Source: Floccularia luteovirens
Lineage: Eukaryota > Basidiomycota > Agaricomycetes > Agaricales > Squamanitaceae
Assembly: GCA_009739215.1 (NCBI GenBank)
Contig: VSJF01000012.1
Location: 558,001-622,000 of the forward strand
DNA length: 64,000 nucleotides
Reading direction: 5' to 3'
The notes under the pieces are model-generated. The model worked only from the letters and a program-made list of their open reading frames with translations. It had not been told where the DNA came from and made no database searches. The position numbers and the translations under genes are program-made. Position 1 is the stretch's first letter; every line of letters begins with the position of its first letter. Below are positions 1 to 14,114 of the stretch, piece by piece.

Positions 1-591
1 CGGGTCACCCATTTGTACGATTGCATTTACTAGGTGGTAAAAGTTTAGTTAGATTGAGCATTAAAAAGATGTGGAAGGCTTATTTGTGCCTCTTTACCTC
101 TGTCAGCGATTGCAGCGGAGACTGGAGGCGTAGTCGCGCCAAGAAGTCCTCCTCCTCCTCCCGCAACAGCGTCACCGATGACATGGGCACCCTGCGTATA
201 CAAAGGTCAGACTGATATGTTTAACGTCTGGACGTTAGGACAATACCTGTGAGTACCCAACAAGAACAATCTTTTGATTTGGACAGGCATTAGCCTGGTT
301 CGTAAGTAACGTTTTGGTCGCTGCTGTCCCCTGCGCTGAACTCGAAGGGTAGTTGGTAAGTGTTGCCGGGTAGTTAACTGCAACGGTCGACACAGTCTGC
401 CTGCTCTGGGTTTGCACCTGAGCCACCAAGGCGCCGATGATTCCAGCACCTGGAGGTTCAGTAGAAGCGCGCGCGGCAATGACGTGCACGTCTGCACATG
501 GGCTGGCTGGCGCAGCTACAGGAGCTGGAACAGCGCTCGCAGCAACAATTGACGCGGCGAGAACAAATGTAGTGGAGGCTTTGGAAAACAT
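1..591 (-). CDS. Cutinase / CE5 esterase, 3' end beyond the window
   Basis: Secreted serine esterase of carbohydrate esterase family 5 (cutinases and acetylxylan esterases), hydrolysing cutin or acetyl esters outside the cell. Exons: 591-247, 191-98, 29 to beyond position 1; both introns are GT-AG and the phases join. Residues 1-20 form a signal peptide (hydrophobic core, then Ala-Val-Pro). The mature part begins with the family pattern Cys-Ala-Asp-Val-His-Val-Ile-Ala-Ala-Arg. The nucleophile motif Gly-Tyr-Ser-Gln-Gly spans the first intron, and exon 3 gives the conserved Val-Gln-Met-Gly-Asp-Pro just before the edge. The C-terminal catalytic Asp and His are not in the window. Cutinase and acetylxylan esterase cannot be told apart from this part. 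Family assignment is secure. Confidence 0.9.
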
Positions 592-626
592 TGGTTCAGA
601 TCCTGAGGGTCACAGACCATACCCAG

Positions 627-637
627 TATATTTTATA
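627..637 (-). promoter_or_regulatory. TATA box of the cutinase gene
   Basis: On the minus strand this reads TATAAAATATA and ends about 36 bases upstream of the cutinase ATG (591-589). It is the best TATA-like element in this intergenic region. Inference from sequence and position only. Confidence 0.5.
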
Positions 638-1544
638 GCCTCTGGCCTACTGGTCTTTTCTTCCGAGTCGGCTACAATCCACTACGGCAGAGGCGCATGA
701 AACCAAACATCTTAGGATCCGTGCGTGCGAGGTTCCACCAATGCCGAACGATCTACCGCAGTGCTGCAAGTCGAAATGCATGCGGGCAAAGACTCCGACT
801 GTCAGGTGGTGGTGATATAGAAGCCATCGCATCGTTGAGCTAGAAGATTGAAAGAATGATAAACACCTGCGAGCAGTTTGTGCTCTGGCGTGGACATGTA
901 TGTCCAGTTCATGTGATACAATTCTCTGGACGGTTGCAAATCGCAAAAATAGTCTTGTAACGCATAAAAACGAGGCAAGTCAAGTGCCAGCAGTATCACA
1001 GCCCGAGATTTGGCTTCGTGGTAATTGTTTTCACCTAAATGTACGTCTTTTGTGGAGACTGCTGATGGTAAGTGCACCCGACCACAATACCATCACGTAT
1101 TCGATTGGCTGTGTTGTATGATAGGTAGAGCAAACAAAGTGTCTATGCTCAGCGAGTATTCGAGCTTGTCAATGTTTGTAACACAATCCAGATTATTATA
1201 TATATCAATAATGGGGTATCAGTCGGGGTGGGTGTTGCCGTATGTTTTGCAAATGATGAACTCGCATAGGGCGACATCGGTCACCCAAGTTACCAACATA
1301 ATCTTTTGTCCCTGTCATGATACATAACACAGTCATGGCAACCATGTTTGTGTACCTTGGGGCTAGGTAGGTGATAGTAATGTGTTCCGGTATCTCATTG
1401 AACTCTATATTGTGCCTCACTGTAAGATACTCCTCCATGTTAATTTGAGGAGTTGAAGCAAAGATTTGCCAAGACTGCATGGGTGCTTCAAGGGATTCTA
1501 GAACAGGACCGTGTAAGCGCAGGGGAGGGTCATGTTTGCTGCCA
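638..1544. other. Intergenic region between cutinase promoter and RIO1 3' end
   Basis: About 0.9 kb with only short, unconvincing open frames on both strands. It should hold the upstream control region of the cutinase gene and the RIO1 3' UTR. I see no gene, repeat or RNA here. Confidence 0.5.
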
Positions 1545-3640
1545 TCAGCTTCTCGTTTTCTTTATAATACGTTTTTTCTCCGCCTTTGGCATTTTCTGCT
1601 TCCTTTTCTCTTTTGCATCCGCTTTAACAGCCTTTTTGCGTTCCTAGAATAACAAATCCATGTGAACTCTAACATGACCAAGGGAAGTCCGGATGCGATC
1701 TTACTTTCTTCGCTTCTTTATCCTCGTGCTTATGACCCCGAGGTGGACGTTTAACAAATCCTTCTTCACTCGCCTGAATATCGTTATCTGAAACGCTCCA
1801 GTCCTCACTACCTTCTAAATTTTCATGATTGTCGGAATTATCACTGCCATTATGGTTACCATTGTCCTCAGTTCTGATTGTAGCACCATTTGATTCGACC
1901 TCTTTTTCGTTTCCCGCCGGTGCAGGATGCGAAGGGGTTAAGAGTCCAATTGTTTCCGCATAAATTAGTCCTTGGCCTTCTCCGCGGTTAAGTTTTGCAA
2001 CATCTCTTTCGGGATCATACACTTCGTTGAGAGTGCGTGGAATGAACGAGTGTAAGAAGACAGAGTCTTCGTGTGCGGAATTTTGTGCCCTTGTTTCATG
2101 ATTGTTCTGGACTTTGGCATTTGAACCTTCGTGATCACTATCACTCGCCTCATTACTCCCCAACCAGGCTGTCATCACTTCTTCATCACTTCTTTCACCC
2201 TGAGTTGGATCGTCCAGCTTCTCCTTCGTGACAAATTCGAAACATCGTCTGAGTCCTAAACACCGTACCCCGAGGCGACTAAAGAATTCTTCCACGTTTT
2301 TCAAGTCGTTTCTAAGAAAGTCGAATGCTGCGGGATGATCGTGTTCCACGCTTTGAGAGACATCGATAATCCATAGGTGCCCTTCGTGAAACAGTATATT
2401 GTATTCCGAGAGATCTGCATGAACCAGTTTACAGCTGTGGTACATGCGTCGAATAACGCAGACAAGTTCGCAATATAGGCTATTGATCATATCTGACGGT
2501 AGTTCGGCGTCCTTTAGGCGAGGTGAAGCCCTGTGAACAGATGTTATTCGTTGGATGAGAAAGCGAAACATGGATATCTCCATACCACCCCTCCTTGTCG
2601 CCCACGAATGTCATCACTAGAACATTTTCACGAACTTCGACAGGATTTGGACATCTTATTCCTGCTCCGGCCAGTCGTTTCAAATTACGCATCTCTTTCT
2701 CGGCCCAGAGACGAACCATTTTACGAGGGTTTCGACTATAACCACGCCTGAATCGGTATTCGCCCGTAACATACCTATCTCGATCTTTAAAAACAAGAAT
2801 GGATGTTTTATATATTTTCAATGCTAAATGGGAGCCTTCTGAAGTAACAGCATGATAAACGTTCGCCTACGTAGAAGTTGGATCAGACCAGATGCACCAG
2901 CAGAAACGGATATCCTCCTACCTCTTTACCAGTGCTCACGCAGCCGTTTACCTCTTCGATTAAGCCGCGACCTATCATTTTGAATAATATTAGCCTGGTT
3001 CGTGGGTCGAGGACTTGTTCGTTCGTTGCCCGGTCACTTTTATCCTTGATATTAGCGTGGGCGCTTGGTCCTTTCCTATTTACACCAACACCCATGACAT
3101 AAGGGGCATCTATTCTTGCAAGGCGTGAGTTGTACTTTGAAAGTGCGGCCAATTGATTTAATATTTGATTTTTATCATTAGACAGGGGTTTTCCTTTGGT
3201 AACTGGGTTGGCATTCGTACTCGCACGGGGGTGATTAACTGCAGGAAGAGGGGCCACTGATGTTTTGTGGTCTATTGAGGAGGATATGCCCTGTACGTTT
3301 CCTGTGCGCACCGCAACATGTTGTCTCAATCGATTGTATTGCTTAGTGAAATCTAAATAAATATGTATAAGGCAAAAATCAGGAATGTGAGATAGAAATA
3401 CAAACCTCGCTCTGCCATCTCCCAATCTTCATCATCCACGCGGCTTTCATCATATGTTTCGTCTATGTCGTCCTCGTAGTCTTCATCCTGTGAGTCAAGC
3501 CACTGATCTACATCTTCAGTGCTGAGGTCATGAGTGTCGACATATGCATGCTCAGGGCGATCGATTGGCTGCTGATGAGAATCGACGTCAGGTGCATCGT
3601 CAAACTGGCCAACTTCAATGGGGGCAGTAGTAGATGGCAT
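1545..3640 (-). CDS. RIO1: RIO1 atypical serine/threonine kinase
   Basis: Atypical kinase/ATPase needed for late cytoplasmic maturation of the 40S ribosomal subunit. Exons: 3640-3406, 3352-2922, 2866-2586, 2530-1705, 1643-1545 (623 residues). The nucleotide-binding loop Ser-Thr-Gly-Lys-Glu-Ala-Asn-Val-Tyr is split exactly by the intron at 2921-2867. The catalytic loop reads His-Ala-Asp-Leu-Ser-Glu-Tyr-Asn and the metal-binding motif Ile-Asp-Val-Ser-Gln-Ser-Val. The N-terminus is strongly acidic. The C-terminal third is an acidic Asn/Asp-rich linker, and the last exon adds the basic Lys-rich tail typical of the family (ending Lys-Lys-Thr-Arg-Ser). It is divergent from the gene starting at 3787, with about 146 bp between the two ATGs. 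Identification is firm. Confidence 0.96.
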
Positions 3641-3786
3641 GTAACTAGTAACCCTATGATAATACTATCAAATTTGTTTGATGGCTCAGTGAGCTGAGCT
3701 CGACACCGATAAAATTCGTAATCACGTGGATCAGACGTCATTTGCTCTGTGTCCCTGCACATTGTCTGTTGTGTAAGACAACGAGC

Positions 3787-4503
3787 ATGAATGCTCTGCG
3801 ACAACGTGCAACATTCAAATTCAACTCTGATGATGACGCTGGTCACGAAACTCATATTCTTGACGAGCAAGGTTGGTCGCTGTAGCTACTCGTCCTTTAA
3901 CTCAATTTTGGCTCACTGAAACGCTTGTATATTATAGAGCAAGATGCACTTATAAACGAATTGCGCGAAAAGAGCGAGTCATCAAATAAACAGTATCTTT
4001 TGGCTGTTAGAGTTATTTTGGCTTTGTCGTCTGCTCTGTACGTTCTGGATATTCCACATAGTGCACTGGATTTGCCACTCATGTGTCACCAATCCAGCCA
4101 TATCGTTTTTTTATTCTCGTCTCTGAAGGAGAGTCCTTTGTTGGCTTTGTTCCCTTCAACATCACCTGGTGGATCTCATAATATACCACTCCCCACATTC
4201 TTCACTCTGCTTTCGCTTTTCTTGCATCTTAATTTAGCCTTGCTCTATCATCCCGACGAACTCAGGACCCGACTTCAGCTAATCAACAATCCGCATCCTT
4301 TATCTTACCAAATGTTATATACACTTGCAGCAGTGGCTCCTACATTAGCATTGTTCCAGCAGAGGTCGTGGCAGACAACTAGTTGGTGGTGCATGACCGT
4401 GGTGATGATATTCATTTCGCAGACCGTCATGACATCCATAGAGACCGGGAACCAGGGTATATCTGAGTTAGAATCTATGAAATACACAGCTCCGGGTGCT
4501 TAA
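3787..4503 (+). CDS. Small multi-pass membrane protein, unrecognised
   Basis: Two exons, 3787-3871 and 3938-4503, give 216 residues. The first 45 residues are hydrophilic and acidic (Asp-Glu-Gln-Glu-Gln-Asp at the junction). Four hydrophobic stretches follow, at roughly residues 52-72, 105-130, 140-155 and 180-200, so a membrane protein with about four spans is likely. I recognise no family; similar short proteins of unknown role occur in fungi. It shares a short divergent promoter with RIO1 and ends 200 bp before PPWD1 on the same strand. The start is the only in-frame ATG before the acidic segment. Confidence 0.72.
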
Positions 4504-4704
4504 CGTTAATGAGGCTTTGGATGTATTGGATGATAGTCAAGTTGCATCTTTGTATGTTGTAAACGATATTGACAGAATTGACACACATGCAAAGAAATTG
4601 AAGTTAGTTTAGTGCTGACCCAACTCCGCCATTTTTTCTGTTACCGCGACAACGTCAACATTTCAACCAGTTATTTCAATCATCATTCGGAGACTGCTAC
4701 TACT

Positions 4705-7192
4705 ATGTCTGATAATGAAACACAAGAAGCATCTGTTCTAGGAAAGCGGCCCCGGGATAAGAACTCTGAAGATAGACCAACCGAAGATGAAGAGTCCGAC
4801 GATGATGTTGGGCCAATGCCCATGGCCCCTGATGCCGTTGCTAAAACCAAAAATAAGCGCAAATGTGCGTCTCCTATCTCCTTGAACACTGTCAATCCTG
4901 AAAGGAGGCTATATTGAAGAAAAAATTCATCTGATTTCCTCCAGTCTTACCACATGAACGATTATACCTGGAACATCTACCAAGTACGAATCAGTACTAT
5001 CGAAGCTTCATGCATAGAGATGTTATAAACTTTTGCGTTGTCACCAAGTAAGTGGGTTGCTCTTTCTCACATTCAGTTCTCATCTCATTCCAGGACCGAC
5101 TTCTTGATAACAACTTCGGTAGATGGTCATTTGAAGGTTTGGAAAAAACAAGAGTCCGGCATCGAATTCGTAAAACACTATCGTGCACATCTTAATAGTG
5201 TTGTTGGGGTTTCAGCGAGTGCAGATGGTCAACTTTTTGCGACCATCTCTGATGACCAGAATGCGAAGGTGTTTGATGTAGTCAATTTTGGTATGAAACC
5301 TAATTTATTATAACCTGTACAAAGCACTGATTTGCGACTGCGCTCCAGATATGATCAGCATTATTAAACTTGGTTATATACCCCATGCATGTTGTTGGGT
5401 TCACAGGCGTGGACAAGCGCAAGGGTTACTGGCGGTGTATGTTAACAACTTTCTATACATCATCTGTGCTCAATTTTCCCAGCTCAGATGCTTCGTCCGG
5501 TACAATCCGTATATATGACAGCCGTGGTGGAGACCAGCCTCTTGAGACCATTGAAACCGTTCACAAATATCCAGTTCATATCATGGCAGTATGTTACCGA
5601 AACTTTTTGCTCTGGATTAGGTCTAATATATGTTGTAGTTCAGCGACAGATATAACACGGTTATATCAGCAGATGAAGGTGGTTTTGTGGAGTATTGGCA
5701 ACCAGTTGAACCTTTCACTCTGCCAAAAAACGTACCAGGGCTGTGGTCATATAAATCGGAAACGAGTTTGTACGAATTTAAGAAGGTGAGTTTTCGACTT
5801 TGCTACCCACTTACTTCTCTAAACATCTTGATGCAAGTCTAAATCCACACCAACCTGTATCACCATCTCCCCCGACTCTTCTAGCTTTGTTACTTTCTCT
5901 CTCCCAGACCGACAAGTTCGAATATTTTCGTTCCTTTCGGGTAAACTCATGCGCACGTATGATGAATCATTGGAGGCTATCCAGGAAATGCAACAGGCTG
6001 GAACTGCTATGTATAAAGTGGAAGATATGGAGTTTGGTCGCCGACTTGCGGTGGAACGGGAACTGGAACTCCCCGGCCCTGATGGCAAAATTCCTGGTCG
6101 GTGGACCAGTGCAGTGTGGGATGAAAGTGGTGCACTTGTACTTTATCCGTCATTACTAGGCATCAAAGGTGTGTAACAGCAGCAATTTTTTGAAACTGTT
6201 GAGCGCTAAATGGAATAAAAAGTTGTCAATACTGTAACTAATCGCGTGGTCAGACTTTTGGGAAAGGATGAGGTAGTGAGGTTTTTGAATCTCAGCTTAT
6301 ACCAAGGCGCACCTGCAAAGAAGACAATAACATCTTTGGTTTGTTCATTCTCTAGTCTTATTAGTCACGTACTGAGTCGTGTTTGTGGTGAAGACTATGG
6401 CAGCTTCGGCCAATCCAATATTAGCAGAAAAGGGTCAACGAGACCCAACTCTCTTTAGCACTGGATTCAAACGTCCGCGCTTCTATTTGTTTACGCGCTC
6501 AGAACCAGAGTATGTATCTCACTTCTCTAGACAACCGCCTTACGTATCTCTATTTCAGGGAGAACAAGTCAGATGATCGTGATGTATTTAATGAACGACC
6601 CACTCGAGAAGAGACGTCTGTTGCAACCGCTACTACTAGTAATGGAAGGGAAGGTCCATCGCCTCTTGCAAACTCTGCTACAATTCATACTACACTTGGA
6701 GATATGCATATCAGGCTCTTCCCAGCCCAAGCACCAAAGGCTGTGGAGAACTTTGTGGGGCATGCTAGAACTGGTTACTTTGAAAATATCATATTCCACC
6801 GTGTCATTCCCAAGTTTATGATACAAACCGGAGACCCGCTCGGAGATGGTACAGGTGGCACGAGTATTTGGGGCAAAGAATTTGAAGACGAATTTTCAGA
6901 TGATTTGAAACATGACCGGTACGTACTTCCGTAATGAATACTGCTGGTGGATGTTACTAAATGGTTCCTGGATAGGCCTTACACAGTCAGCATGGCTAAT
7001 GCAGGACCCGGAACGAATGGATCACAGTTCTTTATCACAACAACAGCAACTCCGTGGCTGGACAAGAAACACACAATTTTTGGCCGAGTTTTGTCTGGTT
7101 TGGAGGTCGTACATGCTATTGAGAATGTGAAGACAAACAAGGTCGATAAACCTTACGAAGATATTAAAATTATCAACGTAGATGTGGACTAA
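4705..7192 (+). CDS. WD40-repeat cyclophilin (PPWD1 type peptidyl-prolyl isomerase)
   Basis: Spliceosome-associated peptidyl-prolyl cis-trans isomerase with N-terminal WD40 repeats, as in human PPWD1. Exons: 4705-4864, 4945-5047, 5094-5290, 5349-5436, 5483-5588, 5639-5785, 5838-6168, 6223-6338, 6394-6509, 6559-6918, 6976-7192. They sum to 646 residues, close to human PPWD1. After an acidic Ser/Asp-rich head come WD repeats (for example [11 protein letters not shown]). The central helix motif Met-Glu-Phe-Gly-Arg-Arg follows, and then the cyclophilin domain in the last ~160 residues. The active-site segments Phe-His-Arg-Val-Ile-Pro and Gly-Ser-Gln-Phe-Phe-Ile-Thr are intact, so it should be catalytically active. 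The start at 4705 is preferred over an in-frame ATG at 4612, which adds an unconserved stretch. Confidence 0.95.
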
Positions 7193-7910
7193 TCGTAGTT
7201 TGTGAAATATTCTTATCTTAAGAGCGAATCTGCAACTAGCTGATCATTACCAGTCTAAACCTCCTCCGCGTCTGAACGGACCACGAGAGCCTCCGGGCAT
7301 GTGAATCCGAGTCTTAACTACAAACTTCTATTAAATCATTGATGCATGTCTAGTTTTGATTCCCTTGTTTCATGGATATCCGAAAAATGACGCTTTAGAG
7401 ATCTGAAGCTCAGGTTCAAATCAAGAACTAAGCAATGTCTTAGGGGCATATACATATGGGAACTTTAGCCAATAAATAGGTCCGCGGATGCGTGGTACGT
7501 GTAAGTTCCGGACAGTTGTACATTCATTATGGTTGGCTTCAATTCGGGACTTCACAACGACCGCTAGCCTCCGGCATCGGTCGTTGATTCTGGATGATTC
7601 CGGAAGAAAAGAACGAAATCTATGATGCTGACCTGTCGGATGGGATGTTAGGTGGTGATAAAATAATAGGGTACAACTTCCAGATACCGAGTTGTATGCA
7701 TTAGCAGATCCCGAGAAATCAGATGTACTTCATGGAATGGTGAATATAGTTGGAAGGTGACGCCACTATACACAATTGTGGTTGTACTTCTGTAGCCGGG
7801 ATCATAAGAGGCCGGCTCGTTCGGCCCACTTCTAATGACCCAAGACCGTGCAAACATCACGGTAGCTAGTGGGGACAAAGGAAAGAAAACCGGTGTACAG
7901 CGCATTTTGG
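7193..7910. other. Intergenic region with a hairpin and a possible RGG-like coding remnant
   Basis: About 0.7 kb between the convergent PPWD1 and DUF4504-like genes. It contains the hairpin at 7555-7586. On the minus strand at about 7330-7253 there is a short open stretch ending in a Gly/Arg-rich tail (Pro-Gly-Gly-Ser-Arg-Gly-Pro-Phe-Arg-Arg-Gly-Gly-Gly) and a stop, preceded by an AG acceptor. No upstream exon could be linked to it. A second minus frame (7914-7648) has no recognisable content. Confidence 0.35.
7555..7586. repeat. Inverted repeat, 9-bp arms with 14-nt loop
   Basis: CAACGACCG at 7555-7563 pairs perfectly with CGGTCGTTG at 7578-7586. It lies between two convergent genes. It could act in 3' end formation or be incidental; nothing in the sequence decides. 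Confidence 0.6.
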
Positions 7911-8922
7911 TCAAAGTGCGACTCGATCGAATGTATCAACGGTGTGTAGTAATTCGAGGGTGGCGTCGACACTACTGTGCAACAAACGTTGTTCTATGTT
8001 GGTACGCAAATTTTGCAAGACCTGATTAGGGCTCAAGGCATGAGGGTGCATTTCACCTAAAATCGCAGGACAAGAAAACTTTATCAATATATGCTGAGTG
8101 ACTGGCTTGCCGCTTTGTTTCCAGACCAGTCGGCACTCATATATATCCAACGTTACCCCACTTAAAAATGCAGTTTGTGTTGCAGATTCAGGGGCATATG
8201 TAGCTGGATAATCAATAAGAATACCAGCGAGGGCAACAGCAGTAATTTGGGTGACGGGAAGCGTGATAGATGGTGAGTCAAAGTGATTTTTGACCTGTAA
8301 CATCAAAGAGCGCAGAACGGATATTAACATTGCTGGTGGCTCTGGAAGCTGTTGGGAGATGTCAACAGAATCCTTTAACGGCCATATACACCAAGACTAA
8401 CGAGCTCAGTTGATCCTCTTTCGCGGATGTGAATGAATTTCACGGGTGTATCGTTCAAGCATGTTGTAGAGCTTAATATGGAATTAATTCGCTCTTCCAG
8501 AAGCAGGATATTGATGAAGAAGGACTGTTCCGAGTTTGGTTCGTAGAGATGGATGATGCTGTTGAATAAATCACTTTTCTGGTAACATTGAGGTGTGGAG
8601 GTTGAGTATAGAGATGATCCGATACCTTCCTGAGACGGAGGATCAATCGGGAGAATATCGCTGTGGGGTCTGTGGGTGCCACGACATCTACCAAATACCC
8701 AGACCTTGTAACAGTATGATTGACGGTCCAGGCTGTTTAGCAAGATGCATACCTGACAGCCATTGCAACGAACGTAAGATCATATGCAAAACGGGATTTA
8801 TACTGTGGAGACATTTGTCTAAGGCCAACAGCCTTATTGAGTTCAGCCTTAACAGCATTGTGGGTAGATAAAAACATTGGAGAGAGATACGGTGAATTGA
8901 TAGAAAGCCGGAGTCTCCTCAT
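7911..8922 (-). CDS. Conserved protein, possibly DUF4504 (C1orf74-like)
   Basis: Four exons join in frame: 8922-8753, 8704-8626, 8578-8392, 8341-7911, giving 288 residues. No signal peptide or membrane span is evident. A segment near residue 180 reads Val-Ala-Leu-Ala-Gly-Ile-Leu-Ile-Asp-Tyr-Pro-Ala-Thr-Tyr. Together with the length (about 250-330 residues in the family), it reminded me of the DUF4504/UPF0739 family of unknown function; I could not verify this. The first ATG of the open frame is 8922. An upstream continuation of the frame to 9060 lacks an ATG and would run into the divergent promoter it shares with the HECT ligase. The exon structure is better supported than the family name. 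Confidence 0.62.
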
Positions 8923-9131
8923 GGACAATGCCGCAATGCCGGTAAGAAGATTGAGAAGATTGTGACGACGTGACTGACACGGGCTTTGTGTCAGCGGCAG
9001 CTGTGTGGACTCTGGCTTGTGTGCTCTGCTCCTTGAGTTCTTTGTTAATCCATAGCTCACTCAGCTTAGTCGCTTACAGCATTCACAAGGTCCTCAATAT
9101 ACTCCCTTTCTCTTCCTTGGTTTGATCATTC

Positions 9132-12157
<3,026 letters not shown>

Positions 12158-12469
12158 TCTATAATATACTATTGTACTTGTCTTGTGATTCTTCTCCATT
12201 GACGTTAAATGTTACATTTTGTGAACGTATTCTTCTGTGCATGTCTTATTCTTTACGCAATTCAACCATGTACTCAAACAGCCATAACTACCGTTGATAC
12301 CTGTGCCAATTGATTTTGGTCAGAATAACTTGTCATTGTTTGTCAGCGAGGCTCCTGCCAAACAATTTCCGCTCAGAGTTGACTTGAAGCCAAGTTCAGC
12401 TCAGTCGTACATATGACCCTCAATTGGCTCCAGCCTCGCCCACCCCCTTGGCAGATTCTGTAGAGGACA

Positions 12470-13454
12470 ATGACCACAAAATCACGTTCACCCTCGCCAC
12501 CAATTCTTGACTCCGTTTCTGGAGAAATCGCGTTCTTCCGCGCCATGATGCGCACGCGTCCTGTTGGAATACACCGCTTTTTCCATGTACTAGCCATGCA
12601 AATCGGTATTCGCCGCGACACAGGACATATAATACCTACTGACGCAATCTGGGAGAAGTTACGCTCGTGCTATGATATGGAGGCGCTAGAAGCGATTGTA
12701 AGTCTTGCGGGTGCGTCATATTCTGATGATAACACTCTCATGAAATATGAATACAATAGGATTTGGAAGCCGAAACGAACTTTTTACAAAGTACAAATGC
12801 AAGTCCTGTTAGTGTTCATGCACGTTCACCGTCGCCATCTGCAAACCTCACGGCACACCCATTTTTTCGAGGGGAATATACGTTACCAGCGGATGAAGTT
12901 GTTGAGAGCCTGATTTCGCAGCGTAGGATGAGAGCTTCGGCTTCGGTCGCGTCTTCACCTGCAGCGGGGTCTCCTCCCCGCCGGGGCCGTGGTGGATCTC
13001 TTGCTGGTAGAGGGAAAAAGCGTGAACGACGTGATCTGGCTGGTTTAGTTGGTGGTGACAGTGATAGCAGTGCACTTACGCAAGAAAGTGGTGATGAAGG
13101 TCGTGCTCTGGACGACGAAGATGGTAAAGCTGAAGACGGTGAGAAAGAAGTTGGACGAGACAGTGTGGTTACCGGAACGGATGGGGGTACAGAGGATGTC
13201 GAGGACGAAGACGTCGAGATGCGTGATCCTCAAAGTGAAACCTCACTTGGTTTGTCTACCTTCTGAAATTCTGTCTCCTCTTCACTAACAAACACCCTTG
13301 ATGACTCTCTGCAGTTCCATCTGCTCCCTCACCCGGCCCACGCCCACGAGGCCGTCCGAAATCAACAATAAAACGTGGCCGAGGAGCCACTTCACGTGGA
13401 GCTTCTACCCCAGCTCCAACGCGTGGAACGAAGAAACGGAAACGAGGTGGATAG
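12470..13454 (+). CDS. EAF7: Eaf7/MRGBP subunit of the NuA4 histone acetyltransferase
   Basis: Chromatin protein of the CT20/Eaf7 family, part of the NuA4 complex with Eaf3/MRG15. Exons: 12470-12697, 12760-13249, 13315-13454 (285 residues). The conserved N-terminal block holds Gly-Glu-Ile-Ala-Phe-Phe-Arg-Ala-Met-Met-Arg and Arg-Pro-Val-Gly-Ile-His-Arg-Phe-Phe-His. It also holds Ile-Trp-Glu-Lys-Leu-Arg-Ser-Cys-Tyr-Asp, and then Asp-Leu-Glu-Ala-Glu across the first intron. The middle is Ser/Arg-rich, then strongly acidic. The last exon is basic with an AT-hook-like Arg-Gly-Arg-Pro-Lys and ends Lys-Lys-Arg-Lys-Arg-Gly-Gly. The family's conserved part is complete. Confidence 0.9.
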
Positions 13455-14114
13455 GGCCACACCCTAGCCACCAGATAATTAAGGTGCGAAAGGCTTCAAT
13501 TTTGAAGTGATTCTCTTCAGAATCCAGGCGAGGTTTAGGATTGTTTGGATAGAAAAAATGTGCTTTACCTCTATGTTTTAGCGCGCTCGTAGCTAGCGGT
13601 ACCATAAATGATACCTTATCCAAATCTCTAGATACCCATCATGTATTTCTAGCCGGCCACTACGTATTATCTCAATCGTACTCAGCTATCTTTTTGTTTT
13701 CTTTCTTTCATCCTCCACAATAGTTTTTTCTTTCTCTTTGCTGTTGTTCTGGATTAATTACTTTGTTATATCAGCAAACACAAAAAAGGTAACATCGAGT
13801 ATATTGTCGATGCTGGCATGCACACATAAATAAGAATATGAAAATCGCTAACCATTGGTCATTACAACTATGAGCGAGACTATCAAAAACAGCAAGAATT
13901 ATCATCTTGGAATACATTTTTGAAGAAAACAACGCCGAGCTTTTCACCATATTGTTAGCAAATTTTTGTCAAACGAGAAACCAGTAGTATTGCAATAGGT
14001 TTAATAGCTGTGGGAAAGGTATGCGACCGCTGTTGCTGGAATAATTGTCCCTGGTTAATAGTATTGAAATAGGTTAACTAGAAATGATTTCATAGGATGT
14101 TCTCCACTAAACTA
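13455..14114. other. Intergenic region between convergent EAF7 and AN1 genes
   Basis: About 660 bp, AT-rich, with long pyrimidine tracts near 13690-13750. It should hold the two 3' UTRs. I see no gene or repeat. Confidence 0.5.
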
